Of a stretch of DNA of 64,000 bases, positions 17,034-24,722 are shown one piece after another. The stretch covers positions 2,304,685 to 2,368,684 of the forward strand of contig NZ_CP073710.1 of assembly GCF_021184045.1 (NCBI RefSeq), given 5' to 3'. The stretch is from Methanococcoides orientis. Lineage in GTDB: Archaea > Halobacteriota > Methanosarcinia > Methanosarcinales > Methanosarcinaceae. Numbering within the stretch: the first letter of the stretch is position 1; every line of letters begins with the position of its first letter. The notes below the pieces were generated by a model, which ran no database searches, was not told the origin of the DNA, and worked only from the letters and a program-made list of their open reading frames with translations. The position numbers and the translations under genes were made by a program.

Positions 17034-20012
17034 ATGAAGAAACTAAAATTATTATTAATGTTCTCATTCATTTCATTAATAGCCCTTCCAACTGCTTTTG
17101 GTAGTACTGCTCCAATCGTATATGTTTCCACAGATGGCAGTGGTGACTATAACTGTGATGGCATAAAAGATGAAGTTGAGATCAATGCTGCCCTTCAGTA
17201 TGTAAGGGATAATGCAGATTATAACACTGTTTATCTACTGGATGATGGTGGAGCAAATGATTATATTATTGCTGGGACAATCGAAATTCCAGACAATACA
17301 ATTCTCACAGGGGATATGGGTACAACGGTCAAACTTGTATCCAACTTTATTCCTCCACGTTCTGACTGGCAGATGATTTCTGGTGCAACTGCAATTAGTG
17401 GTCGTGGCTATAAGAGTTCTTCTAATGTTACTTTGTCGAACCTCGTAATTGATGCAGACAGGTGGAACCAGGGAAATATAGCATCTTCTGATAAGGATAC
17501 ATACCCTACCATCGAAATGCGTGGAAAAGATTTGACATTTCATGATCTATCATTCACTACTGGTATTGGGGATTTTATCAAAGTTGTACATTCTAGAGAA
17601 AAATATCCAAATTTAAACATATATGATAATTATTTCGGCAGATCTGGGCATAGTGCCGTGTATGTGTTACGTGCCGGTTCAACGGGTGAAAATAGGGTCT
17701 GGATCCATGATAATGAATTTGGATATGTGGCTGCAAATGCCGGTATTCGCCTGGATGAGTGTTCAGGTTCATTGATTGAAAACAATACATTCACTTCAAA
17801 TAATCAGGGTGACTCTGCTATTTATCTCATATACGATAATGACGGGTCTAACATTGGGTTATCTGACAATGAGATAAGATATAATACGATATCTGGTGTA
17901 AGGGAATATGGTATTGTCCTCATGGCGTCAGTAGATGGTGACCATATTGTTGATAAACCTGAAACGACTGGCAATTATATCCATCATAATCTGATATCCA
18001 ATACAGAGGGTGATGATGGTCGTGCTGGCGGTATAAATATTCACGGAATTGATGATGTTCTCATCGAGTACAATACCATTGTAAATTGTGAAGGTGACGG
18101 TATCTCAACAAGGCGATACTCTACTATTAATCCTACCTACACAACAGGGTTTACTATCACTGCAAGAAATAATATTATTAGTGGTATGAAAATCTACCAA
18201 AGCGCCGGGTATGGTATCAATAATGTCGAAGACTCCAAGCATACCATCATTTCAGACTATAACAACATCTATGACAACGAATTAGGTAACTATAACAATG
18301 TGGCTGAGGGTGCACATGACATTCATGATTCCACCCAAACTACAATTCCTGATGACCCAACAATACCTGAAAAACCCACTACTTCCGTGAAGCCTACCGC
18401 TTCCGCTGGTCCTGACCGCACAGTTTCTGTTGGTGAGACCGTGACTCTGGATGGATCTGCATCAACAGACGATGTTGGTATTGCATCCTATAAGTGGGAT
18501 TACGATAATTCTAATGGAATCCAACAGGATGCCACTGGTGTCGTTGTTCAGCACTCCTATAGTTCAGCTGGAACCTATACAGTAACACTTACGGTGGCAG
18601 ATGGTGACGGTGAGGTTGACACGGACGCTGTTCTTGTAACAGTACGTGACACTCCATCGGACATTGGCAACGTAAATCTGGACATCGTAAGTGGCACAGC
18701 TACTATCGACGGTGATCTTACTGACTGGCAATACGTCGCAGGGACTACGATTTCCGGTGTTTCCGACAATACTGCAACAGTAAAAGCAATGTATGATAGC
18801 ACGTACCTTTACATTTCATATGATGTGACAGACTCCAACCTTCAGGCAGATGGTCTGACCGAGACCAGCGGTCTTCATCTGGATGATAGTGTTGAGATAT
18901 ATCTTGACACTTTACACAACGCTGGATCTGCAATGCAGGCAGATGACTATCACTTTATCATAAACCTGAATGGTGCAGTAGTGGATGATGTGGGCACCGG
19001 TACTGGAAAGGACTACAGTTACACAAGTAATATTCTCAATAGTGTGAATTTGCAGGGTACCAAGAACGATGCCAGTGCGGATACCGGCTACATCGTGGAG
19101 GTTGCAATTCCTTGGAGTGACATCGGTGGACAACCTTCAAGCGATATCAGTGGTCTGTTCCTTGCAGTAAATGATCAGGATAATACAGGTACTGTATATC
19201 TCCTTAATTGGTGCGATCTGACCAGCTCCTATTCTGTTCCTGATCTCTGGGGGGATGCAACCATTGCAGCTACAAGCAACACAGTACCCGTCATGACCCC
19301 TATTGATGACAGGGTAGTGGATGAAGGAAACACTGTAAGCTTTACTGTCAGTGCATCGGATGCTGAAGATCACCTCCTCACCTATTCGGTCAGCGGCCTT
19401 CCAAGCGGTGCATCATTTGATGCTATTTCAGGTGTATTCAGCTGGACTCCTTCCGATGTTCCGACAGGTGACTATGGTCTGGTGTTCGAAGTTACCGATG
19501 GCGAACTTACTGATTCAGAAGCCATGATCATTACTGTGAATGCGGTAAACAATGATCCTCTGGTCAATAACCTTCCAGTGATCACTGCACTCTCACCAGC
19601 TAATGATGCGGTCTTTGAGGTAGGAGATGTGATCAATATTGTAGTCTCTGCCTCTGATGCAGATGGACAGGAATTGAACTATCTTCTGAAGATAGATGGC
19701 CATGTTGTCAGTACAACTTCCAGTTATGCATGGAAACCCGATTTAGGTACTTATACCATCGAAGCAGTTGTAAGTGATGGAACTGATCAGGTGAAAGCCC
19801 AACACGTGCTCACTGTGATCAAGATGCACCCACGCTGGGATGTGAACAAGGATGGTGTAGTGAATATTCTGGATGTCACTATTGTGGCTCAGAACCTCGG
19901 TACTGCCAAACCTCACCCAAGCTGGGATGTAAATGGGGATAATGAAGTGAACATTCAGGATCTCACCATTGTAGCACATTACTTCGGTGAAACTTACTTC
20001 GAGATACAGTGA
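17034..20012 (+). CDS. Secreted multidomain protein: beta-helix, PKD, CBM9-like, Ig-like, dockerin
   Basis: The 992-residue protein starts with a signal peptide (KKLKLLLMFSFISLIALP). I chose ATG 17034 over GTG 17025 because GTGATT just upstream fits a ribosome site. Residues about 30-445 form a right-handed beta-helix of the pectate-lyase/NosD type (many N-N-x-I repeats). A PKD domain follows at about 455-540 (GPDRTVSVGETVTLDGSAS), then a CBM9/DOMON-like domain at 545-745 (GTATIDGDLTDW, DDSVEIYLD), then a putative Ig domain at 750-840 (GLPSGASFD), a second Ig-like unit, and a C-terminal type I dockerin at about 934-988 with two copies of a DVN-x-D calcium loop. It should act outside the cell on or as part of surface polysaccharide. 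Dockerins need a cohesin partner; none is in this window. A strong hairpin terminator follows. Confidence 0.85.
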   Translation: MKKLKLLLMFSFISLIALPTAFGSTAPIVYVSTDGSGDYNCDGIKDEVEINAALQYVRDNADYNTVYLLDDGGANDYIIAGTIEIPDNTILTGDMGTTVKLVSNFIPPRSDWQMISGATAISGRGYKSSSNVTLSNLVIDADRWNQGNIASSDKDTYPTIEMRGKDLTFHDLSFTTGIGDFIKVVHSREKYPNLNIYDNYFGRSGHSAVYVLRAGSTGENRVWIHDNEFGYVAANAGIRLDECSGSLIENNTFTSNNQGDSAIYLIYDNDGSNIGLSDNEIRYNTISGVREYGIVLMASVDGDHIVDKPETTGNYIHHNLISNTEGDDGRAGGINIHGIDDVLIEYNTIVNCEGDGISTRRYSTINPTYTTGFTITARNNIISGMKIYQSAGYGINNVEDSKHTIISDYNNIYDNELGNYNNVAEGAHDIHDSTQTTIPDDPTIPEKPTTSVKPTASAGPDRTVSVGETVTLDGSASTDDVGIASYKWDYDNSNGIQQDATGVVVQHSYSSAGTYTVTLTVADGDGEVDTDAVLVTVRDTPSDIGNVNLDIVSGTATIDGDLTDWQYVAGTTISGVSDNTATVKAMYDSTYLYISYDVTDSNLQADGLTETSGLHLDDSVEIYLDTLHNAGSAMQADDYHFIINLNGAVVDDVGTGTGKDYSYTSNILNSVNLQGTKNDASADTGYIVEVAIPWSDIGGQPSSDISGLFLAVNDQDNTGTVYLLNWCDLTSSYSVPDLWGDATIAATSNTVPVMTPIDDRVVDEGNTVSFTVSASDAEDHLLTYSVSGLPSGASFDAISGVFSWTPSDVPTGDYGLVFEVTDGELTDSEAMIITVNAVNNDPLVNNLPVITALSPANDAVFEVGDVINIVVSASDADGQELNYLLKIDGHVVSTTSSYAWKPDLGTYTIEAVVSDGTDQVKAQHVLTVIKMHPRWDVNKDGVVNILDVTIVAQNLGTAKPHPSWDVNGDNEVNIQDLTIVAHYFGETYFEIQ

Positions 20013-20037
20013 GATGCAGATTCTGCATCTCGTTTTT
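20011..20037 (+). terminator. Hairpin plus T-run after the dockerin protein
   Basis: GAGATGCAG and CTGCATCTC pair perfectly around an ATT loop (20011-20031), followed by five Ts at 20033-20037 and more T-rich sequence. The stem overlaps the last two bases of the TGA stop. Confidence 0.85.
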
Positions 20038-20260
20038 CTTCTCTTTTTACATCTGCATATTTAAAAGCTGAGATTTCCCTACACATCTTTATTTTTATTT
20101 AGATGTAACTATTTAGGGGTAGTAACATCTTAACTTATCCCAAGTTTGACTGTCGTATGTTGGTTTGAGATACTCGCTAATATAGAATACACAATTTAAG
20201 ACAATGTGGCCCATATTTGTGAAGAATTCCACTGGTGGGTGATAATATTATAGAATAGTA

Positions 20261-20788
20261 TCATTTCGAATTATCTTCAACAATCAATTTTTTGATAACT
20301 CGAACCGGAAAACCCAAAGCAACACAATTTGGAGAAATATCACGACTAACCACAGATCCAGTTCCTATTATGGAATTTTCTCCAATTGTAACTCCTTGAG
20401 TGATTATGCACCCCGGATTAATACAAACACCACGTCCGATTTTTATGGGTGCTGTGGTTCTTGGGTATGCATCTCTTGTAGTTAAACTGCCTCGTGAGTG
20501 GGCAGATAATATACTGCGATCACCAATTTCAGCATACTCTTCTATTGTAATTAATTCTGGATGAAGTCTATCAAAAACTACATTATAGCCGACGTATACA
20601 TTATTTGCAATATTTACGCCCCGCATTCTATGCAATTTCGCTCTCCAAGAAGGGACGGGACAACTTGATGCAAGTTGTTCTAAAAACCAGTTTTTAAAAT
20701 ATTTAAGTCCAAACAAAATTTTATTCTGATGGTAATATCCAGCTACTTCCCCATAAGTTACTTGATCTCTGTTAGATATCATTGTCAT
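20261..20788 (-). CDS. Hexapeptide-repeat O-acetyltransferase (LbH family)
   Basis: This 175-residue protein is a left-handed beta-helix acetyltransferase of the maltose/galactoside acetyltransferase type. The helix starts near residue 55 (GVNIANNVYVGYNVVFD), contains the active-site loop LSAHSRGSLTTRDAYP, and ends with the usual GVTIGENSIIGTGSVVSRDI and ALGFPVRVIKK tail. It likely moves acetyl from acetyl-CoA to a sugar hydroxyl of a surface polymer. ATG 20788 is used; a second ATG is two codons in. It is alone on its strand, with 250 and 360 bases of non-coding DNA on either side. Two other acyltransferases of this fold in the island are dead, so it may be a survivor of a larger set. Confidence 0.8.
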   Translation of the reverse strand: MTMISNRDQVTYGEVAGYYHQNKILFGLKYFKNWFLEQLASSCPVPSWRAKLHRMRGVNIANNVYVGYNVVFDRLHPELITIEEYAEIGDRSILSAHSRGSLTTRDAYPRTTAPIKIGRGVCINPGCIITQGVTIGENSIIGTGSVVSRDISPNCVALGFPVRVIKKLIVEDNSK

Positions 20789-21150
20789 TACCAGTTCAAA
20801 ATATGTTGTTCATCTTAACTTTACACAAGTGAATCCTTGGAACTTGGGAGTGGAATGCGGGAGATTTCAATTATTTGTTGATATAATAATCTAAGTAGGA
20901 GGTGAGATGTGATACAGTTGCAATACTGATGAAAGATCATTATTTATCCTTCATTGTTTTGGTCAATTTAAAGTTGACTTGTTAAACCCCATAATTATCT
21001 TGTAGATATAATTATTTAAGCTAATTGGTTTGTTTTTTGATATATCTCCATAGCACGTTACAACTGTTTAGAGCACTATTTCTAAGATACTCTTCCTTGA
21101 CTGTGAGTATAGAAAAGTACTATGATGACATCAAAATTTTATCATTCAGA
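20789..21150. other. Gene-free stretch with an isolated strong ribosome site
   Basis: No open frame of note is present. At 20897-20905 there is a perfect AGGAGGTGA sequence followed by ATGTGA, that is a start codon directly followed by a stop, and a second short frame from ATG around 20920 of 18 codons. An AT-rich TATA-like segment (GATATAATAAT) lies just before it. It is probably the 5' remnant of a lost gene. Confidence 0.4.
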
Positions 21151-21621
21151 TTAATGCTGTGACCCTTTCAAATGACCATGCACATCGATCTCCCCATGTA
21201 CGATCCTTGTAGAAGAAATAGGAATATCATCATCGGCCATGACGTATTCTATTCTGACGATCTTGATCTCAGGCTTGCCGGATTTCTTTCTAAGTTCGTT
21301 GATCTTCAGGGCTACGGGGTAGGTTTCGGGGGAGACCACGATCGCATCGTAGTCGTCTTCCAGGGTGGTTCCGTAGGGCGTGGTGAGCATCCGGATATGA
21401 TAGCGTTCTTCCGGGATGCCGAGCTCTTTGATAAAATCGGTGAGATTCTTCTCGCGTGTTGGGTAGTCGGGAATGTCACGGTTCTTTTCTCCGGCCATGC
21501 CGTTGGATGTGAGGCCGATGTCCAGGATTTCGTCTCCGGCTGTCTCGAAGGCTTTTATTATCAGTTGTCTGTGTCCGTCGTGGAGTTGTTCGAAAGTTCC
21601 TCCAACCGCTGTTCTTCCCAT
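21151..21621 (-). CDS. coaD: Archaeal-type phosphopantetheine adenylyltransferase
   Basis: The 156-residue protein matches archaeal PPAT, the enzyme that adenylates 4'-phosphopantetheine to dephospho-CoA in coenzyme A synthesis. The nucleotidyltransferase signature GTFEQLHDGHR is at residues 8-18 and the second signature IPISSTRI lies near residue 133, as in the eukaryote-like CoaD family. GC content is visibly higher than in the polysaccharide genes around it, so it looks like core genome that marks one edge of the island. A fragment resembling its C-terminus lies at about 22452-22580 on the same strand beyond the acetyltransferase gene. Start ATG 21621; no good ribosome site is seen. Function is well supported. 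Confidence 0.85.
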   Translation of the reverse strand: MGRTAVGGTFEQLHDGHRQLIIKAFETAGDEILDIGLTSNGMAGEKNRDIPDYPTREKNLTDFIKELGIPEERYHIRMLTTPYGTTLEDDYDAIVVSPETYPVALKINELRKKSGKPEIKIVRIEYVMADDDIPISSTRIVHGEIDVHGHLKGSQH

Positions 21622-21697
21622 TGTTTTCTGAAATGGGTTTTGTGTAACATAAGTCTTTGTGTTGGTTTAGGGCTGTCTACGAAGTTCGACTAGTCAA

Positions 21698-22273
21698 TCA
21701 TAACGTTTCTGTTGCTTTTACCAATAGATCTTCGGAACCTTTGTCGCTTATTTTTTTGGCTGGAACACCTGCAATTGAAATGTTGCTTTCCATAAATGAT
21801 CTGTTTACGACAGAATTTGCTCCAATTGCGATCCCATCGGCAATTTTTATATCGCCAAATAACTTGGCACCTGGGCCGATATAAACATTATTTCCGATCT
21901 TAGGTGCCAGGCCAGAATGTCCGGCTTTAGTTCCAATGGTTACACAGGTATGTAGTCTGCAATTAGCTCCGACCTTAGCGTTCCCATTAACGACTATGGT
22001 GCCGATATGAGCAATACTTAAACCCGGGCCAAAAACATTTTTAGGTATGGTAAATCCTAATTTTACACCCATTGAGTGATATCTCCATTTTAAATATAGG
22101 ATATAAGGTTTCCAAAATATCGATCTTTTACAGTTGTGGTAGTATTCTACTTTCCTTAGCAGTCTCTCAAATTTCCATATTTTATCGCCAAAAAATGGGT
22201 TTTTTCCTTTTTTCCCTATGGCCACCCTGTCTGCTTCTAAATAAAATGTATAATGCTGCTTTGATCTGATCAT
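21698..22273 (-). CDS. Serine-acetyltransferase-like hexapeptide acetyltransferase
   Basis: The 191-residue product has a helical N-terminal part (MIRSKQHYTFYLEADRVA), then a LbH domain with GPGLSIAHIGTIVVN, CRLHTCVTIGT and NVYIGPGAKLFGDIKIADG, ending in IAGVPAKKIS. The order His-x-GT then ...IG is as in CysE/SatA, but in glycan clusters such proteins often acetylate sugars. The frame is open 186 bases further upstream, but I choose ATG 22273: AAGGTGATT lies 4 bases before it, and the relic paralogue at 10014 starts at the equivalent Met. It is the last island gene before radA. Family is firm; whether the acceptor is serine or a sugar is open, and context favours a sugar. Confidence 0.75.
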   Translation of the reverse strand: MIRSKQHYTFYLEADRVAIGKKGKNPFFGDKIWKFERLLRKVEYYHNCKRSIFWKPYILYLKWRYHSMGVKLGFTIPKNVFGPGLSIAHIGTIVVNGNAKVGANCRLHTCVTIGTKAGHSGLAPKIGNNVYIGPGAKLFGDIKIADGIAIGANSVVNRSFMESNISIAGVPAKKISDKGSEDLLVKATETL

Positions 22274-22451
22274 TGCAATCACCTTATTTGAGCGTCCTCG
22301 ATTTCGTTTCCCCAAATTACTGAACTGGAACTCTGGATCCAAAGTATAACATTCCAAATAAATCTGTATATTCTTACTTTTATTTGCATTTGTTAGAATG
22401 CGAACCAAACTAAGACATATTATATTTATGCTGAATATCAAGTTAACGCCG

Positions 22452-22580
22452 TTACTCATTCAAATATATGAATATGTCTACTTCTTTGTTTATGGTCCTT
22501 GTGGAAAAAATAGGCATGTGATCATTGGCCATGGCGAATACTTTCACACCGCTTAGCTCATGCTTAAATACTCCGCGGAG
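22452..22580 (-). pseudogene. C-terminal relic resembling phosphopantetheine adenylyltransferase
   Basis: The minus-strand frame ending at TAA 22452-22454 reads VKVFAMANDHMPIFSTRTIN, close to VRIEYVMADDDIPISSTRIV in the intact gene at 21151-21621. At DNA level about three quarters of the bases agree over the best 45-base stretch. The rest of such a gene would overlap radA, so only a C-terminal piece remains. It indicates a duplication or rearrangement around the acetyltransferase gene. Confidence 0.5.
22563..22570 (+). promoter_or_regulatory. Probable radA TATA box
   Basis: CTTAAATA at 22563-22570 would place transcription start near 22595, giving a leader of about 45 bases with an AAGGAG ribosome site at 22628-22633 before the radA ATG. 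Confidence 0.45.
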
Positions 22581-22640
22581 ATAAAGAAGAACGAATGTGC
22601 ACGCTACGAGAAAAACTGTGCACCATAAGGAGCTATCAAA

Positions 22641-23618
22641 ATGAGTGAAGTTTTATTGGAAGATCTTGATCATGTGGGGCCGGCGACGGCGCAGAAACTT
22701 AAGGACGCCGGTTTTAACACGGTCGAGGCCATTGCTGTGGCATCCCCTGCGGAGCTTGCCAACAGTGCGGAGATCGGCGAGTCCACTGCGGCTAAGATCA
22801 TCAATGCTGCCAGGCAGGCTGCGGATATCGGGGGTTTTGAGACCGGTGACACTGTGCTTGAGCGCAGGAAACTTGTGGGCAAGCTCACCACCGGTTGTGA
22901 GGAGTTTGACGAGATGATGGGCGGTGGCATTGAGAGCCAGTCCATCACAGAGATGTACGGCGAGTTCGGCTGTGGTAAGACCCAGGTCGCCCATCAGCTG
23001 GCTGTTAACGTGCAGTTGCCTCCAGAGCAGGGTGGACTGGGCGGTTCTGTTGTGATCATCGATACCGAGAACACCTTCAGGCCTGAGAGGATCGCACAGA
23101 TGGTCAAGGGACTTTCCGAGAAACACGGCGTGGAGTATGATCCTGAGGAGTTCCTTAAGAACATCCATGTGGCACGTGCTTACAATTCCAATCACCAGAT
23201 ACTTCTTGTGGACTCAGCTTCCGAGCTTGCAAATGAGCTTAAGGATTCCGAGATGCCTGTCCGCCTTTTGATCGTGGATTCCCTCACGGCCCACTTCAGG
23301 GCTGAGTATATTGGCAGGGGTACGCTTGCCGACAGGCAGCAGAAGCTTAACAAGCATCTTCACGACATCCAGCGTTTTGGTGATCTATTCAACTCCTGCG
23401 TGGTAGTTACCAACCAGGTCATGTCCAAGCCGGATGCATTCTTTGGGGACCCTACCAAACCGATCGGCGGTCACATCCTGGGTCACACAGCCACCTTCAG
23501 GTTGTACATCAGGAAGTCCAAAGGGGACAAGAGGATCGTCAAGCTGGTGGACTCACCCAACCTTCCGGATGGGGAAGCTATCATGTCCATCACCACGGAC
23601 GGGCTCAGTGACGCTTGA
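22641..23618 (+). CDS. radA: DNA repair and recombination protein RadA
   Basis: The 325-residue protein is the archaeal recombinase that forms filaments on single-stranded DNA and drives strand exchange. Residues 1-65 form the helix-hairpin-helix N-terminal domain ([15 protein letters not shown]). The ATPase core has Walker A GEFGCGKT at 107-114, Walker B LLIVDSLT near 227, and the L2 region with [17 protein letters not shown]. Length is normal for the family. The start ATG is preceded by AAGGAG. GC content steps up here compared with the preceding 22 kb, so radA marks the border of the core genome. Identification is certain. Confidence 0.97.
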   Translation: MSEVLLEDLDHVGPATAQKLKDAGFNTVEAIAVASPAELANSAEIGESTAAKIINAARQAADIGGFETGDTVLERRKLVGKLTTGCEEFDEMMGGGIESQSITEMYGEFGCGKTQVAHQLAVNVQLPPEQGGLGGSVVIIDTENTFRPERIAQMVKGLSEKHGVEYDPEEFLKNIHVARAYNSNHQILLVDSASELANELKDSEMPVRLLIVDSLTAHFRAEYIGRGTLADRQQKLNKHLHDIQRFGDLFNSCVVVTNQVMSKPDAFFGDPTKPIGGHILGHTATFRLYIRKSKGDKRIVKLVDSPNLPDGEAIMSITTDGLSDA

Positions 23619-23718
23619 GATGAACTGAAATTGCAACTGGAACTTAAGTTGAATTTAAGCTCATCTTAAGACAACCCTCAAGAATAAGTTTAAGATACCT
23701 TCCGTCATATCTGAATAC

Positions 23719-24402
23719 ATGGTCTTCAAAGCCCTTGTAGTTGATATTGACGGAACTATAACCAATCACGACAGGACACTGGACCTTCGGGTCGCGAAGA
23801 AATTCCGTGAGCTCAGGGTTCCTGTCATCCTTTCCACAGGTAATCCTCTTTGTTACGTTCACGCTGTAGCCAGGCTCATCGGCATCAGCGGTATGGTGAT
23901 TGCAGAGAACGGTGGTGTTGTATCCACCGGGTTTGACAGTCCTTCCATCATAGCCGATGGCATGGAGGAATGTGAAAAAGCATATGATCTGCTATCCGGG
24001 TATTTTGATCTGGTAAAGCTCGATGCCACATACCGCAAGACCGAGGTCGTACTGCGTAGGGGTATGGATGTTTCAGAGCTTCGCAGGATCGTTGAGGGCA
24101 ACGGTATGGATGTGGAGATTATCGACACTGGCTATGCTGTTCACATCAAGAACAGTAACATGAACAAGGGGACAGGGCTTCACACAGTGGCCGAACTAAT
24201 GGGTATTCAGGCCTCTGATTTCCTGGCCATAGGTGATTCCTGCAACGATGCTGAGATGATGCGTGAGGCAGGCCTTGGCATAGCTGTTGGTAATGCTGAT
24301 GATGAAGCCAGGCAGGCAGCATCCATGATAACGAAAGCCTCATTTGGTGAGGGTGCGCTGGAGGCCATCGAATATGCTCTTTCCAATGGCCTGCTGGAAT
24401 AA
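23719..24402 (+). CDS. Phosphoglycolate phosphatase, archaeal HAD type
   Basis: The 227-residue HAD-superfamily protein has motif I DIDGTIT with the nucleophile Asp near residue 9, motif II LSTGNP near 41, a C2-type cap domain, motif III with the NMNKG Lys, and motif IV IGDSCNDAEM near 173. This pattern and length fit the archaeal phosphoglycolate phosphatase (Ta0175-type) family, which cleaves 2-phosphoglycolate produced for example during DNA repair. It follows radA by 100 bases on the same strand but appears to be its own unit. It is convergent with the PRC-barrel gene, with only 19 bases between stops, an A-rich segment. Family is firm; the exact substrate is inferred from length and cap type. 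Confidence 0.8.
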   Translation: MVFKALVVDIDGTITNHDRTLDLRVAKKFRELRVPVILSTGNPLCYVHAVARLIGISGMVIAENGGVVSTGFDSPSIIADGMEECEKAYDLLSGYFDLVKLDATYRKTEVVLRRGMDVSELRRIVEGNGMDVEIIDTGYAVHIKNSNMNKGTGLHTVAELMGIQASDFLAIGDSCNDAEMMREAGLGIAVGNADDEARQAASMITKASFGEGALEAIEYALSNGLLE

Positions 24403-24421
24403 AAGAAAAAAGTAAAGGACC

Positions 24422-24691
24422 TTACTGACGATCGTATGGGAGTCCCTTTGCCAGGACCTTGTCCACTACGATATAGTCCTTTATCGCGCTCACGGATTCA
24501 AAAGGTACAATAATGTACTGACCGTCCTTCTGGTACTTAGAAGTGTCAAGGCCGATATCAGGCTTAACGATGAGGTCTTCCAGTTCTCCGGTCTTTCCAT
24601 CCATTACGATGTTGTTCAATATGCCAAGCTCGGTTCCGTCAGTAGCCATTACCTGTTTGTTGGACAGGTTCTTTGCAAACACTTTTGCCAT
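24422..24691 (-). CDS. PRC-barrel domain protein
   Basis: The 89-residue protein is a stand-alone PRC-barrel (residues about 4-82: AKNLSNKQVMATDGTELGIL, then VDKVLAKGLPYDR at the end). Archaeal single-domain PRC-barrel proteins are small RNA- or protein-binding modules; some have been linked to ribosome maturation or cell division (CdpB-type), but I cannot place this one with a subfamily. It lies 31 bases downstream of the Cdc48 gene on the same strand and may be cotranscribed with it. Start ATG 24691 follows a GGGAGACG site. Confidence 0.8.
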   Translation of the reverse strand: MAKVFAKNLSNKQVMATDGTELGILNNIVMDGKTGELEDLIVKPDIGLDTSKYQKDGQYIIVPFESVSAIKDYIVVDKVLAKGLPYDRQ

Positions 24692-24722
24692 CTTTCGTCT
24701 CCCTAAGTAATTAACAGATTAT

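Noticed and set aside
22274-22459. N-terminal extension of the acetyltransferase at 21698
   Set aside because: The ribosome site and the relic paralogue both point to ATG 22273, and the extension overlaps the PPAT-like relic.
22653-23195. Long minus-strand open frame opposite radA
   Set aside because: It is a shadow of the GC-rich radA codons, with no motif or ribosome site.
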